A DNA stretch of 64,000 bases from Erythrobacter rubeus (GTDB taxonomy: Bacteria > Pseudomonadota > Alphaproteobacteria > Sphingomonadales > Sphingomonadaceae), in NCBI RefSeq assembly GCF_014705715.1, contig NZ_JACXLC010000001.1, positions 354,457 to 418,456 on the forward strand, given 5' to 3'. Numbering within the stretch: position 1 is the stretch's first letter; the number at the start of each line of letters is the position of its first letter. Made by a program: the position numbers and the translations under genes. Below are positions 40,724 to 49,631 of this stretch, piece after piece. Below the pieces are notes generated by a model. It was not told where the DNA came from, searched no databases, and was given only the letters and a program-made list of their open reading frames with translations.

Positions 40724-42851
40724 AATACGATTCGTATTGCGAGTAATAGAAATAGGGATCATTGGGATCGAGGAACGAGCGGCGCTTCATATCCACGGCC
40801 GTTAAGGCGACGCCCACGAGGTTGACGTGCTCGGGCGGCAATCTGCGCAGCGCCGCCTTCGCCGCCACTTTCGAGGTGGACCGCCATCTGGACGCAAACA
40901 CCACTGCGTCTGCCCGGCTCGCGAGGATACGCGTGGCTGCAATTGGCAGCACTGGCGGCAGGTCGAGGATGATGCGATCGAAATGTCCGCTCAGCTTTTC
41001 GAGCAGTTCGACGAATTCCTCGCCGCGCAGCAAGTGCTCCGGCTCTTCCCGGCTGGGTGAAAGGGGGAGAACGCAGAAAACGTTCTCGTCATCATATTCC
41101 GATAGGTCGAGAGGCGCGCTGCCATCCAGCACATCGATAAGCCCCTTCTGGCCTTCCTGCATGTTAAGCAGGCGGCTGATCCCCTGGCGACGAAGGTCGC
41201 AATCGATGAGCATTGTCCGCTGACCGCCTGCGGCAAGAACGCTGGCGAGACAGCAGCTGACGACGGTCTTTCCCTCATTCGGCAAAGCGGACGTGATTGC
41301 GATGACCTTTGCCTTACCGTGCGTTGCGAGGTCTATCGAAGCTCCCAAGGAGCGGAAGCTTTCTGCAAACGGCGATTTCGGCGCGTCCTGGATCGCCGTT
41401 GCCGGATGATCGGATTCGCTGCTGACCGACGAAAGGAGCGGGATCGACGCGATGCACGGAACGCCGGTCTCGCGCTCGACATCGTCCGGGGTAGAAAGGC
41501 CCTGGAACAGAGATTCGCGGATGTAGGCTGCGAGCACCCCGAGGCCCAGGCCGATGACCAGCGACAATGCGACATTAAGCGGGATGTTCGGCGAGTAGGG
41601 GAAGATCGGCGTTTCCGCGTAGGTCAGCACGCGGGCATTGGGCGTCTCGCTCCCCTCTGCGGCGATAAGTTCCTTGAAGCGGTTGAGATAGGTCTGATAG
41701 ATTTCCTGAGATGCCTCGGCAGCGCGTTCGAGTTCGCTCAGGCCGACCATTGCATCGTTGTTCTGCGAGAGTTTGGCCCGTGCAGAAGAAAGGCTGGTAT
41801 TGAGCGAGGCCAGCCGCTGCGCCGAAACTGCTTGGCGCGCTTCCAGATTGGAAATGACGCGGTTGATCTCGGCTTCGATGCGCTGTCTGACCTCCGCGAG
41901 CTGGCTCTGTGCACGAATGAGCTGCGGATGGTTTGGCCCATACTTGGCTGACAGGTCGGCGACCTCGGCCGCTGCGAGCGCTTCCTGAGATCTCAGGGAA
42001 GAGACGACCGGCGAACCAAGCGCCTCGCCTACGTCGTCGCCAATCGAACCGGAACGAAGCTGCGCCTGCGCGGTGGCGAGACGTGCCTGATCTTCGGCGG
42101 CTTCGGCACGGGCCGTCGTCACGGCCTGGTTATATGTCGAGATTTCCTGCTCGGTCAGCGAAGCGCCGGACGTGCTGAGCAGGTTGTTGCTTATACGGTA
42201 TCGTTGCAGCGCCTGTGTATCGGCCTGCGCCTGATCTCTCAGTTCAGCAAGGCGCTGCTCTACGATTTCCCGGGCATCGGCATTGCGCTGCTGCTCGGTC
42301 GAAAGCTCCCAATTGACGAATTGGCGGGTGAATTCATTGACAATGTTTGCCGATTCCTCGGCACCTTCAGCTTCAAAAGCGATGGAAAGCGCGAAGCTTT
42401 CGCCGGCTCGTCCGACCGACACATTTTCCTGAAGATTGTCGATGAGCTCTCGGCGATCCTCCGATGCGAGCCCATTGACGAGGCCGAGTGATGAGGCGAC
42501 GAGCTGGGCCATTTCTCGCGATCGGATGATCTCGACCTGCGTTTCGAGAAGCTCGCTCGATAGGACCGTTTGGGGCGCGGTCGCGGCGGTCGACTGCGTC
42601 ACGATCGCCGCATCGTTGGTGACCATCACCGTCGACACTGCGCGGTAGGTTGCTCCCAGCAGGAAGGACAGAGCAAGTCCCGCCGCGATAGTGAGCAGCA
42701 TGACGCCGATGATCAGGCGCAGGTGCCTCCTGAAAAAGCTGACGCTTTCGCTGAGGTCCATGCGGTCGGACGCGACGGGTGGGTACTCATCGTAACGCGC
42801 AAGTGCCGATCCCGCGGTGTCGATTGTCATCAAGTTCCGGGCTTCATTCAT
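40716..42851 (-). CDS. Polysaccharide co-polymerase with BY-kinase domain (Wzc-like)
   Basis: Inner-membrane chain-length and export regulator of 711 residues. The N-terminal Wzz domain has a first transmembrane segment (LIIGVMLLTIAAGLALSFLL), a long periplasmic coiled coil and a second segment before a cytoplasmic kinase. The kinase shows Walker A SALPNEGKTVVSCC (about residues 520-530), Walker A' MLIDCDLRR and Walker B IILDLPPVLP. The C-terminal tail DPYFYYSQYESYYA holds six tyrosines for autophosphorylation. Periplasmic and kinase parts are fused, as in proteobacterial Wzc. The ATG at 42851 follows GGAGG by six bases. It works with Wza and the Wzy polymerase encoded nearby. Confidence 0.95.
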   Translation of the reverse strand: MNEARNLMTIDTAGSALARYDEYPPVASDRMDLSESVSFFRRHLRLIIGVMLLTIAAGLALSFLLGATYRAVSTVMVTNDAAIVTQSTAATAPQTVLSSELLETQVEIIRSREMAQLVASSLGLVNGLASEDRRELIDNLQENVSVGRAGESFALSIAFEAEGAEESANIVNEFTRQFVNWELSTEQQRNADAREIVEQRLAELRDQAQADTQALQRYRISNNLLSTSGASLTEQEISTYNQAVTTARAEAAEDQARLATAQAQLRSGSIGDDVGEALGSPVVSSLRSQEALAAAEVADLSAKYGPNHPQLIRAQSQLAEVRQRIEAEINRVISNLEARQAVSAQRLASLNTSLSSARAKLSQNNDAMVGLSELERAAEASQEIYQTYLNRFKELIAAEGSETPNARVLTYAETPIFPYSPNIPLNVALSLVIGLGLGVLAAYIRESLFQGLSTPDDVERETGVPCIASIPLLSSVSSESDHPATAIQDAPKSPFAESFRSLGASIDLATHGKAKVIAITSALPNEGKTVVSCCLASVLAAGGQRTMLIDCDLRRQGISRLLNMQEGQKGLIDVLDGSAPLDLSEYDDENVFCVLPLSPSREEPEHLLRGEEFVELLEKLSGHFDRIILDLPPVLPIAATRILASRADAVVFASRWRSTSKVAAKAALRRLPPEHVNLVGVALTAVDMKRRSFLDPNDPYFYYSQYESYYA

Positions 42852-42920
42852 ACCCAACCTCCATCCCCCAACGCGAGGATATCAAATCCGATTGCCGTCT
42901 ATTTGGCGTGTTCGAGTGCA

Positions 42921-44294
42921 TCACCAAGCCGCCCTCACACCGGCGGAAACGAACGCGCCGTCAAAGCTGCGTCCGAATTCACCGCCGTCCTGATCTCTGA
43001 AACCCGCAGAGACTATGAGTCCGATCCGGCCCGCCAACCGGTACGTGGCCGACCCGCTGATAGCGAAGCGCCGGTCGGTGCGGGGAAGTCCGCGGAAATC
43101 CTCCTCAAGGTAAAGCGTATCCGCACTCAGCAAGAGGCGGTCGCTTACTGCGCGTTCGGCCGTAAGGCGAAAGGAGCTGGCAATGATGGCGGGGGCTTCA
43201 AGCACGCGTCCAGGATCGACATCGCGGGCCGCCCGCGCCGTGAATCGCCATTCCGGTCTGGGTGTCCAACTGGCCTCGAGTCGGAAATTAACTTCTTGCG
43301 CAGTTTCGACGAGGGGGTCTTCGAAGGATTGCTCAATGTAGCCAGCGCCCACTTCAAGCTCGACCAAGGATGAGAGCTCATAGGAGATGCCGACGAGGGT
43401 GTAGAACCCATCGGTGTCGCGATTGGGATCGGACAGGATGTCGAAATTGAGCTCTCTGACACCAAATTCGGCGAATATTTCTGTCCGGTCGCTCAACCTC
43501 AGGTCGGCGCGCACGACCCCGTTCAGAATATCGACATCCCTAAAGGACAGGTCGAATGGAACCCCGTTGATGCTCGTATCGGAATGGTCGCGCTTCAAAA
43601 TGCTCCCGGCAATGCCAAGCTCCAGCCTGTTCCCGGCACGCGAAAGCTCGAAGCCAGCTCTTTTGTCGTGAAAGACGACCGGCGTATCGGTGAAGAAAGC
43701 GTCGCCCGCAGAACCGCGTTGCTCGATCCCGCGCGAATATCCTCCGCCCAGTTCGAAATCGATATCGCTTCCAAGCTCCAGCAGCGTGGTTAGGTTGGTG
43801 CGGAACTGTTCGCTGTTCTCGGTCGAAAAATCGAAGTACCGGCGGATCTCGGCGCCTGCCTCAAGCCGGACTGCGTGCCGTGAGAAGTCGGACGCAATTA
43901 CCGCGGTGGGCCTGAAGGAAAGCAGCGTATCCTCTTCCGCCAGCTCATCGAGATTGAAGATGTTGGTATCGTAAGTGAGGTCCACCGTCGCCTGAGGGAA
44001 AAGAATGAAACCCGGCGATATGCGCACTCCCTCTCCCGCATCAGGATCGAACAACTCGACAGGCGTCACCACCTCATCTGATTGTGCGTAAGCCGGCCGG
44101 GAGGCGGCAAGGCTTATGCAAACCAGAGCGGCGAGGCGGATTGCCCGCTTCTTCTGTCTGCGTGTGCTCCAGCGTGCGCGTACCGAAATGACTCTGTACG
44201 CGCTGCGCCGACGTCCGCCCCAGGGGGAGTCGATCAGCCGGAGCAACAGGATGATGTCCTGAGCCGCTCGCGAAAGCGACACAGCGAAGCTCAT
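42921..44294 (-). CDS. Outer-membrane beta-barrel protein of the exopolysaccharide locus
   Basis: Predicted outer-membrane barrel. After a signal peptide (KKRAIRLAALVCISLAASRPAYAQ) the protein shows alternating amphipathic strands throughout (for example RRFAISGSATYRLAGRIGLIVSAGFRD) and ends in a terminal aromatic residue (SAGVRAAW), as barrels do. Proteins of this kind sit beside Wza/Wzc genes in sphingomonad and rhizobial EPS loci and may aid secretion. The start is unresolved: the ATG at 44294 puts about 50 residues before the signal, and there is no ATG, GTG or TTG close to it. Further extension to 44591 would overlap a plausible small gene on the other strand. Confidence 0.75.
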   Translation of the reverse strand: MSFAVSLSRAAQDIILLLRLIDSPWGGRRRSAYRVISVRARWSTRRQKKRAIRLAALVCISLAASRPAYAQSDEVVTPVELFDPDAGEGVRISPGFILFPQATVDLTYDTNIFNLDELAEEDTLLSFRPTAVIASDFSRHAVRLEAGAEIRRYFDFSTENSEQFRTNLTTLLELGSDIDFELGGGYSRGIEQRGSAGDAFFTDTPVVFHDKRAGFELSRAGNRLELGIAGSILKRDHSDTSINGVPFDLSFRDVDILNGVVRADLRLSDRTEIFAEFGVRELNFDILSDPNRDTDGFYTLVGISYELSSLVELEVGAGYIEQSFEDPLVETAQEVNFRLEASWTPRPEWRFTARAARDVDPGRVLEAPAIIASSFRLTAERAVSDRLLLSADTLYLEEDFRGLPRTDRRFAISGSATYRLAGRIGLIVSAGFRDQDGGEFGRSFDGAFVSAGVRAAW

Positions 44295-44409
44295 TCGATT
44301 GGCCCGAGCGCAATCGATCCGATTTGGATCACTCGTGATCCCGCCCGCCTTGACAGCTTGACCGCCCGCGTGTTGTCTCCGGCGCAAAAGTAGTAGGTCG
44401 CTAATCCAA

Positions 44410-44565
44410 ATGAATAAGATGAGAATGCCGAAAGGAAGTTCGCTCGCAGCCTCGGAACGGCGCGGCGAAGTCCCGTCAGTGGGAAAGCGAAGCTTCGCCC
44501 GCGGCTTTCTGTTCGCGCTGCCAGCCTCGCTGCTGCTTTGGGCTTTGATCGTATACGCGATCTGA
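44410..44565 (+). CDS. Small single-span membrane protein candidate
   Basis: ORF of 51 codons on the plus strand between two minus-strand EPS genes. The N-terminal 30 residues are basic (KRSFARG near the membrane edge) and the last 20 or so, GFLFALPASLLLWALIVYAI, form one transmembrane segment ending at the stop. The composition is that of a real tail-anchored small protein rather than a random frame. ATG codons at 44410, 44419 and 44425 are all in frame; none has a strong ribosome binding site. It lies antisense to the doubtful N-terminal extension of the barrel gene. No family recognised. Confidence 0.45.
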   Translation: MNKMRMPKGSSLAASERRGEVPSVGKRSFARGFLFALPASLLLWALIVYAI

Positions 44566-44584
44566 CTGTCGAGCACGCGGCGCA

Positions 44585-45337
44585 TCAGCACGATCCCTTC
44601 CCCGAGATTACAGCAGGTACGGTCATCAAGAGGATCCTGAGATCCATCGCGAAGGTGCGCGACCGGGCATACAGCACATCCGCAGCGACCCTTCGGGCGT
44701 AGGATGCGTCATTGCGGCCGGATATCTGCCACAGACCGCTGAGACCGGGTTTAACCTTGAAATAACTGGTAATGTACCGGCCGTATCTCGGCACTTCGGC
44801 TCTGATGATAGGCCGGGGCCCGACCAAGCTCATGTCACCGCGCAGGACATTGAAGAGCTGAGGCAATTCATCAAGGCTGGATTGCCTCAGGAAGTTGCCG
44901 ATATTGGTGATGCGAGGATCCGCGGACAGTTTCTGCTTGCACTGCCATTCCAGTCGCAAGTCGGGTTGGGCCCGAAGCAGCTGCGCCAGTTTGATTTCGG
45001 CATCCACATGCATCGTGCGGAACTTCAGACATTTGAAGTGGCGCCCCTGGCTGCCGACACGTTCCTGGCGAAACAGCACGGGGCCGGGACTGCTCACCTT
45101 CACGGCTATCGCGACCAGCAGCATTACCGGCGCTAGCAAGACAAGCATCAACGCGGCGACGACGATGTCGAGCGCGCGTTTCATCGGTCCCGACGAGACC
45201 TCGACTTCGGCTGCCAGGTCCGTCCCGATCGAAATCAGATCGTTATCCGATAGCGACGGGGCCATTGTGAACACAGTGTCCTGCGCATCATGATCATCGT
45301 GGATCGCTAAGGTGGTGTCATGCTTGGTCGTGTGCAT
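44585..45337 (-). CDS. Initiating sugar-1-phosphate transferase (ExoY-like)
   Basis: Polyprenyl-phosphate sugar transferase that starts repeat-unit synthesis by loading the first sugar phosphate on undecaprenyl phosphate at the inner membrane. The catalytic domain begins with one membrane segment (KRALDIVVAALMLVLLAPVML) and carries GPVLFRQERVG, CLKFRTMHVDAE, SLDELPQLFNVLRGDMSLVGPRP and PGLSGLWQISGR, the core motifs of the family. It has 250 residues from the ATG at 45337 and lacks the four-helix N-domain of WbaP, so it is the short ExoY type. Extension to 45691 would overlap wza. It is the first gene of the leftward EPS operon. Confidence 0.93.
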   Translation of the reverse strand: MHTTKHDTTLAIHDDHDAQDTVFTMAPSLSDNDLISIGTDLAAEVEVSSGPMKRALDIVVAALMLVLLAPVMLLVAIAVKVSSPGPVLFRQERVGSQGRHFKCLKFRTMHVDAEIKLAQLLRAQPDLRLEWQCKQKLSADPRITNIGNFLRQSSLDELPQLFNVLRGDMSLVGPRPIIRAEVPRYGRYITSYFKVKPGLSGLWQISGRNDASYARRVAADVLYARSRTFAMDLRILLMTVPAVISGKGSC

Positions 45338-45609
45338 CGGTCTCACGATCTCGAAATCAGAATTGAAGGCGCCTTGATCTGGCCCGAGGCATTCGGAATC
45401 GGAAAGCCCCAGCAATCTGAAAAATCGGCGAAAATGACTGAGCAAACAACCGCGCATCGGGTGTAAGGAGTCACGCCCAAATGGGCTATCGTGAGCGGCG
45501 ACTAAGTCTCGGAAAACACCTCCAAATGGTAATATCGCCCGGCGGCGGCCTCGGATAAAGTCTGTCGAGCTATGACCGCACCAGCGCGATGTAGAAAAGG
45601 AAAGCAACG

Positions 45610-46212
45610 ATGAGCATCCAGGCGTGTATTCGGGCACTGGCATCTGGCAGAGCATTTTTGCTCGGCGGGCTTTGCTTGTTGGCATCCGCATGCGCGTCTT
45701 CCGGACTGACTTCGATCAGCGCCGCTGATGCCAATAGCGGACTGGCCGAACGTTATCTGATCGATGCTGGCGACCAGTTGCGAGTGACAGTGTTCGACGA
45801 AGAAACGCTCACCGGCGAATTCGATGTTGGCGCGGGAGGTGTGCTTTCGCTGCCATTGATCGATCCTCTCTTGGTGAAGGACAAGGGTCCGCAGCAGGTT
45901 GCAGCAATGGTCGAGCAAAGCTTGGCCGATGGAGGCTACGTCCTTGATCCGCGCGTTTCGATTGAGATCATCGAGCATCGCACGTTTTTCATCCTCGGTG
46001 AGGTGGAGACACCGGGCGAATACGCGCACAATGGCGAACTCACCTTGGAGCAGGCCATCGCCAAAGCTGGAGGCTTCACACCGCGTGCTGACAAGAACAA
46101 GATCGTTTTGAAACGTCAGACATGGTCCGAGGGGCGGATCGTTAAACTCGACAAGGCTGCGCTGAGAATCGCTCCTGGCGATACAATTACCATTCGCGAA
46201 TCGTTCTTCTAG
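45610..46212 (+). CDS. Outer-membrane polysaccharide export lipoprotein (Wza-like)
   Basis: Export channel subunit of 200 residues. A lipoprotein signal ends LLASAC. The Poly_export domain begins YLIDAGDQLRVTVFDEETLTGEFDV and includes SLPLIDPLLV, and a SLBB-type domain follows (TFFILGEVETPGEYAHNGELTLEQAIAKAGGF). It is short compared with E. coli Wza (about 380), as is common in alphaproteobacteria; the barrel protein encoded nearby may complete the pore. AAGGA lies eight bases before the ATG. It is divergent from the sugar-transferase gene, so the 272-bp gap probably contains promoters for both directions. Confidence 0.92.
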   Translation: MSIQACIRALASGRAFLLGGLCLLASACASSGLTSISAADANSGLAERYLIDAGDQLRVTVFDEETLTGEFDVGAGGVLSLPLIDPLLVKDKGPQQVAAMVEQSLADGGYVLDPRVSIEIIEHRTFFILGEVETPGEYAHNGELTLEQAIAKAGGFTPRADKNKIVLKRQTWSEGRIVKLDKAALRIAPGDTITIRESFF

Positions 46213-46519
46213 TTGAGTGGGTCCTCAATATCTCTGGAAGATGGCTCAGTCCGAGCCAAGATTAACCCTACTGAGTAACAGATCCGAAACCATCGAGAGG
46301 CGCTGAAGTCGCGGTTTTTAGCCGTTCTTCACGCCATAGCACGCGCGTCAAGGCCTTACTTTTTAATTAATCATTGCATAAAACGGCGTTGTTACGCACA
46401 ATCCCTTAACCGTTCGGAGTCGCTTCCACGGATCAAGATCAAAAACAAACGAGAATGTGGGGGCAAACGGCTCGGACCGGCGGGGTCGCAGCGTTGTCTG
46501 ATTCTACGGGATTTTTGAA
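46213..46519. other. Intergenic region between wza-like gene and response regulator
   Basis: A 307-bp gap. Near its left end GGCTC (46243-46247) and GAGCC (46253-46257) form a small hairpin 30 bp after the wza stop, a weak terminator candidate. From 46360 to 46385 the sequence is strikingly A+T-rich, as expected for the promoter of the regulator gene. TTGT/ACAA around 46391-46403 is a short inverted repeat. No coding signal seen. Confidence 0.4.
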
Positions 46520-47212
46520 ATGACCAGCGACCTGTGCTTGATTAGCTCGAACGATATCTCACGCGAAGGATTGCAGCAGATACTGTCTTCAGACGGTTTC
46601 AATGTTGTTGTCGCCAGTGCCCGCGCAGACCGCGTGGCCAAGGCTGACTTGGACAGCAACATCTCGGTCGTCGTCGACCTTCCTGAAGCTGGCGCCCAAA
46701 GAAAGGCGATCGAGGAAGTTTGCGCCGCCTATCCCGACGCGAAGATCGCGGTCCTCGTTGACGAGTTCGATATGAGTTGTCTTGTCGAATGCCTCGAAGC
46801 GGGAGCCGATGGGTATATCGTCAAATCCATGAACTCGCAGCCGCTCATCACCGCTTTGCGCCTCGTATCCCTCGGGCAGAAGTTCCTGCCATCCGAGCTT
46901 GCCGACGTTCTGAGCAAGCACAGCTTCGATCAGAATGTCCCTAGCGGGGATGTTGCAACGGAACTGGAAGATGCGAAGCTTTCCGCACGCGAGCGCGATG
47001 TTCTTTGCTGCCTGATGGCCGGTTACTCCAACAAGGTTATAGCGCGAGAGCTCGATGTCTGCGAGGCCACCGTGAAGGTTCACGTGAAAGCGATCCTGCG
47101 CAAGCTCGATGTCGGAAACCGGACGCAGGCGGCGATGTGGGCCAGCTCTCGAGGGTTCTCCAACTTTCACCAGCTCCCCACTGAAACCGCGCCGCAACCA
47201 ATGCATGCCTAG
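46520..47212 (+). CDS. LuxR/NarL-type response regulator (EPS-linked)
   Basis: Two-domain regulator of 230 residues. The receiver domain keeps the phospho-acceptor Asp53 (VVVDLPEAG) and Lys102 (GYIVKSM). The C-terminal LuxR HTH spans about residues 154-213 (LSARERDVLCCLMAGYSNKVIARELDV to LDVGNRTQAAMWA). No sensor kinase gene is nearby. It follows the wza-like gene on the same strand after 307 bp, so it may control the EPS locus. It is related to the pilus-linked regulator at 17883-18500, which has Glu at the acceptor position. Confidence 0.9.
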   Translation: MTSDLCLISSNDISREGLQQILSSDGFNVVVASARADRVAKADLDSNISVVVDLPEAGAQRKAIEEVCAAYPDAKIAVLVDEFDMSCLVECLEAGADGYIVKSMNSQPLITALRLVSLGQKFLPSELADVLSKHSFDQNVPSGDVATELEDAKLSARERDVLCCLMAGYSNKVIARELDVCEATVKVHVKAILRKLDVGNRTQAAMWASSRGFSNFHQLPTETAPQPMHA

Positions 47213-47223
47213 TTTGCCGCGAG

Positions 47224-47249
47224 CACCGGTCACGAAAATGAGGCCGGTG
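47224..47249. terminator. Weak stem-loop between convergent genes
   Basis: CACCGG (47224-47229) pairs with CCGGTG (47244-47249) across a 14-base loop, between the ends of the response-regulator gene (+) and the cell wall hydrolase gene (-). Short stem and no T-run; position is the main argument. Confidence 0.3.
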
Positions 47250-47260
47250 TCTTCCGTGCC

Positions 47261-48472
47261 TCAGGATCGCTCTTTCATCAGCTTCTCAAGTGCAGCCCTC
47301 TCGCCGGGGAGGCACTGAGAGGTGTTCTTGCGGGTCACCTTCTCGCAATCCCATAGCGCGATTTCCATGCCCGTCGCGGCATCTCTGACGAAGAGAAACA
47401 GAGGACGGTCCCGCGCTGAAAGCCCTGCATTCCGGTTTCGAGCGGCTTCGGCTCCATTGCCATAGCCGATTACCTGGCAGGACTTTTTCCCTCGGCATGT
47501 CTTTAGCGCGGAAAGCGCCCACCGGCCATTGGCTGCCTCACTGCCGACCGCCATGTAATGAATGTTTGAAGAGATCGCGCGGGCGGCGGCAATCGGTGAC
47601 GGGGCGATGCCGCTCAACTGCGCCAATTGCGGGTTCTGCTCGGCTACTATCGTGGGATCAGATTCCGCCGCCCGATAGTCGCTATGTTTTGCGGCCAGCT
47701 CTCGGAATTCCACCTCTTCGTCAAGCCGCCCCGGCTTGGCCAGAACACCTGCGGAACCCCGCCATTTGTAGAAGATATGGGGACCAACAATCGCAACGCG
47801 GTCGAGACGGCTCGCCCACCATGGGTCGACATAGTTGGCGTGATAATGGGTCGCGGTCCCGATACTGTCATCGACCTGCCCATCGAGCGCTTGCTCTGCG
47901 AGTTTGCGAGCCCGCGTCATCGCGCGCTCGCTCGGGCGTCGCGCCTCGATCGACCCATCGCAGGTAAAGGTAAACTGGCAGCCGGTGGTCAGGTGCGATC
48001 CTTCGAAAACCACGCCGCAAACCGAATTTGGGAAGGCTGTGTGGCTGACCCGGTTCAAGATTGTCTGCATCACCGCACGTTGATCGGGCGGGCTATCGCC
48101 AGCCTCATACCATGAGGCAAAAGCAAGGCAGTCGATCGCCTTGGCTCTATCCTCTGCGTTGCCGGAATGCTTGAAGGCGCGCGAAGGACGCAAGGCACCT
48201 TCTGTTATCGCCCTCTCGCTGGCGGGACGTATGGCGACGCGATCGCGCGAAGAGGCTGACAACCGACCAAGCTTCGTTTCGGTGCTCTTCGTGTCAGCGC
48301 GAAGCTGCCGCTGTTCTTGATTCTCGCCCCAAGAATCAGAAGCAGCAAGAACGGCAATCGCCGCGGTGAGCAGACCAAGGCCAACCAAAAGCGCCCCGCG
48401 ACCAGATTTCGGCCCAGGGAGCGCTAAACCTGTACCGGTATCATGCTCTTCGGTTGCTGGGTCGACTGCCAT
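47261..48472 (-). CDS. SleB-type cell wall hydrolase
   Basis: Peptidoglycan hydrolase of 403 residues with one N-terminal transmembrane segment (ALLVGLGLLTAAIAVLAAS) anchoring it to the inner membrane. The Hydrolase_2/SleB domain begins CLAFASWYEAGDSPPDQRAVMQTILNRV, with the catalytic-type Glu in WYEAGD, and contains CGVVFEGS and CQFTFTCDG. About 170 further residues follow, with no domain I recognise. GGAGGG precedes the ATG by eight bases. It may remodel the wall or make way for secretion structures; it is a lone gene. Confidence 0.88.
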   Translation of the reverse strand: MAVDPATEEHDTGTGLALPGPKSGRGALLVGLGLLTAAIAVLAASDSWGENQEQRQLRADTKSTETKLGRLSASSRDRVAIRPASERAITEGALRPSRAFKHSGNAEDRAKAIDCLAFASWYEAGDSPPDQRAVMQTILNRVSHTAFPNSVCGVVFEGSHLTTGCQFTFTCDGSIEARRPSERAMTRARKLAEQALDGQVDDSIGTATHYHANYVDPWWASRLDRVAIVGPHIFYKWRGSAGVLAKPGRLDEEVEFRELAAKHSDYRAAESDPTIVAEQNPQLAQLSGIAPSPIAAARAISSNIHYMAVGSEAANGRWALSALKTCRGKKSCQVIGYGNGAEAARNRNAGLSARDRPLFLFVRDAATGMEIALWDCEKVTRKNTSQCLPGERAALEKLMKERS

Positions 48473-48516
48473 CGAGATACCCTCCGCGATGTTGAGCCGG
48501 GGGCCGGTTTACCTCG

Positions 48517-48942
48517 CTAGCGTCCCGGTTTTGCGACCACCTTCAGGACTGGATCGTCCGATCGCGCTGCGCTGTGGCTCCTGAGACGGTCGAATTTCTT
48601 GGCCAACGCTGCTTCAGCTTCGCTGGAGACCAAATCCGGCTTCGACGCTTTCGCCCTTGAACTGGCCGGCACCATGTCTTCGGCATTGAGCTCGAGCGTG
48701 TCGTCTTCGTCTGTTCGGGTGAGGTGCCAGCGCGTGCCGGGAATGCTGATTTTCCTCAGTTCTGCGACGGCTGCATCGATCTCGATCTGGTGCTGGTTGA
48801 TTGCTTCCATCGCGATCTTTCGATCCCGCTGTGCTTCGAGATAGCGAGTGTCGGCATCAACAAACGCTTTTTCGGCCTCACGCAAAGCTTCTTCGAGCGT
48901 CGCAAGGCAGTGCGAATATTGGTTTCCCGTTTCCTCGGACAT
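48517..48942 (-). CDS. Coiled-coil protein of unknown function
   Basis: Soluble protein of 141 residues. The first 65 residues are predicted coiled coil by composition (LEEALREAEKAFVDADTRYLEAQRDRKIAMEAI broken into heptad-like Ala/Leu/Glu repeats). A short beta-like segment (GTRWHLTRTDEDDTLEL) and a charged C-terminus follow. No signal peptide and no family recognised. The ATG at 48942 is preferred to a GTG at 48951 because GGGGTGA lies six bases upstream. It is upstream of the SleB gene on the same strand with a 44-bp gap, so the two may be co-transcribed. Confidence 0.65.
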   Translation of the reverse strand: MSEETGNQYSHCLATLEEALREAEKAFVDADTRYLEAQRDRKIAMEAINQHQIEIDAAVAELRKISIPGTRWHLTRTDEDDTLELNAEDMVPASSRAKASKPDLVSSEAEAALAKKFDRLRSHSAARSDDPVLKVVAKPGR

Positions 48943-49121
48943 GATTGTCACCCCGTACTCAATGATTCGGCTGTTGCCGGCTGATTATCAAAGCGATGTT
49001 GGCCGCGCGGGATCGCGCCGCCGTCACCGGTCGGGATACCTGCTAGCACGGCCGTGAGGCGCAGCGATATTACCCTAAAGAGGGTGTAGGGGGCGTTTGC
49101 ACGGTTCGATCGGGTCTCTCT

Positions 49122-49631
49122 TCAGCCCGATTTGGAGACCATCGCGATCAGCATACCATCGGTTGTTTGCCGGAATCCGACCACGCGATGACCCTTTGCA
49201 CCCTTTTCCCGATCAAACTCGATCTTCCATTCCGTAATCATATCAAGCGTTGGCCTGACCCCGATCGGCACTTCATCGACATCGGCATTGTCTGCGACCT
49301 CTCCCAAGTCCTTTGAGGATTTCAGGAGAGCGGCATTGACCGCCGCTTGCGAGATCGGCTCGACAAAGTCGCACCCAAGGAATGAAAGCTCGCGCCAGAT
49401 GACCTTTGCATCGACAGGTCCGATCAAGGGAAGCCCGACCTGAATAATGTCGCCAACGGAGAGCTCGGCGTCGGTTTCAAGTCGCAGACCTGAACCCGAA
49501 AGGTCATGTATGAGCGCTCTATTCGCATCGGCTGATGATCCAACGGAGGTGGCCAGGCGTAATTGCTTGCGCTCACTCTGACGCCTCTCGGCGACGATCT
49601 CAGCCTGCAATGGGCGCGTAAGATTTCCCAT
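49122..49631 (-). CDS. PilZ-domain protein (cyclic-di-GMP effector candidate)
   Basis: Protein of 169 residues with one PilZ domain. The cyclic-di-GMP-binding signature is visible: an Arg-rich segment ERRQSERKQLRL followed by a D-x-S-x-x-G motif in IHDLSGSGLRLE. The domain continues to about residue 100 (AKVIWRELSFLGCDFVEPIS). The C-terminal 60 residues have no recognisable domain. Between an EPS export locus and the rhamnose genes, it is a natural candidate for linking cyclic-di-GMP to polysaccharide output, but this is contextual. Confidence 0.88.
   Translation of the reverse strand: MGNLTRPLQAEIVAERRQSERKQLRLATSVGSSADANRALIHDLSGSGLRLETDAELSVGDIIQVGLPLIGPVDAKVIWRELSFLGCDFVEPISQAAVNAALLKSSKDLGEVADNADVDEVPIGVRPTLDMITEWKIEFDREKGAKGHRVVGFRQTTDGMLIAMVSKSG

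Noticed and set aside
45338..45691. N-terminal extension of the initiating sugar transferase.
   Set aside because: It would overlap the signal sequence of the divergent Wza-like gene and has no membrane helices of the WbaP type.
46353..46410. A+T-rich stretch considered as a replication origin or attachment site.
   Set aside because: It contains no repeats, no DnaA boxes and no flanking integrase; a promoter for the response regulator explains it.
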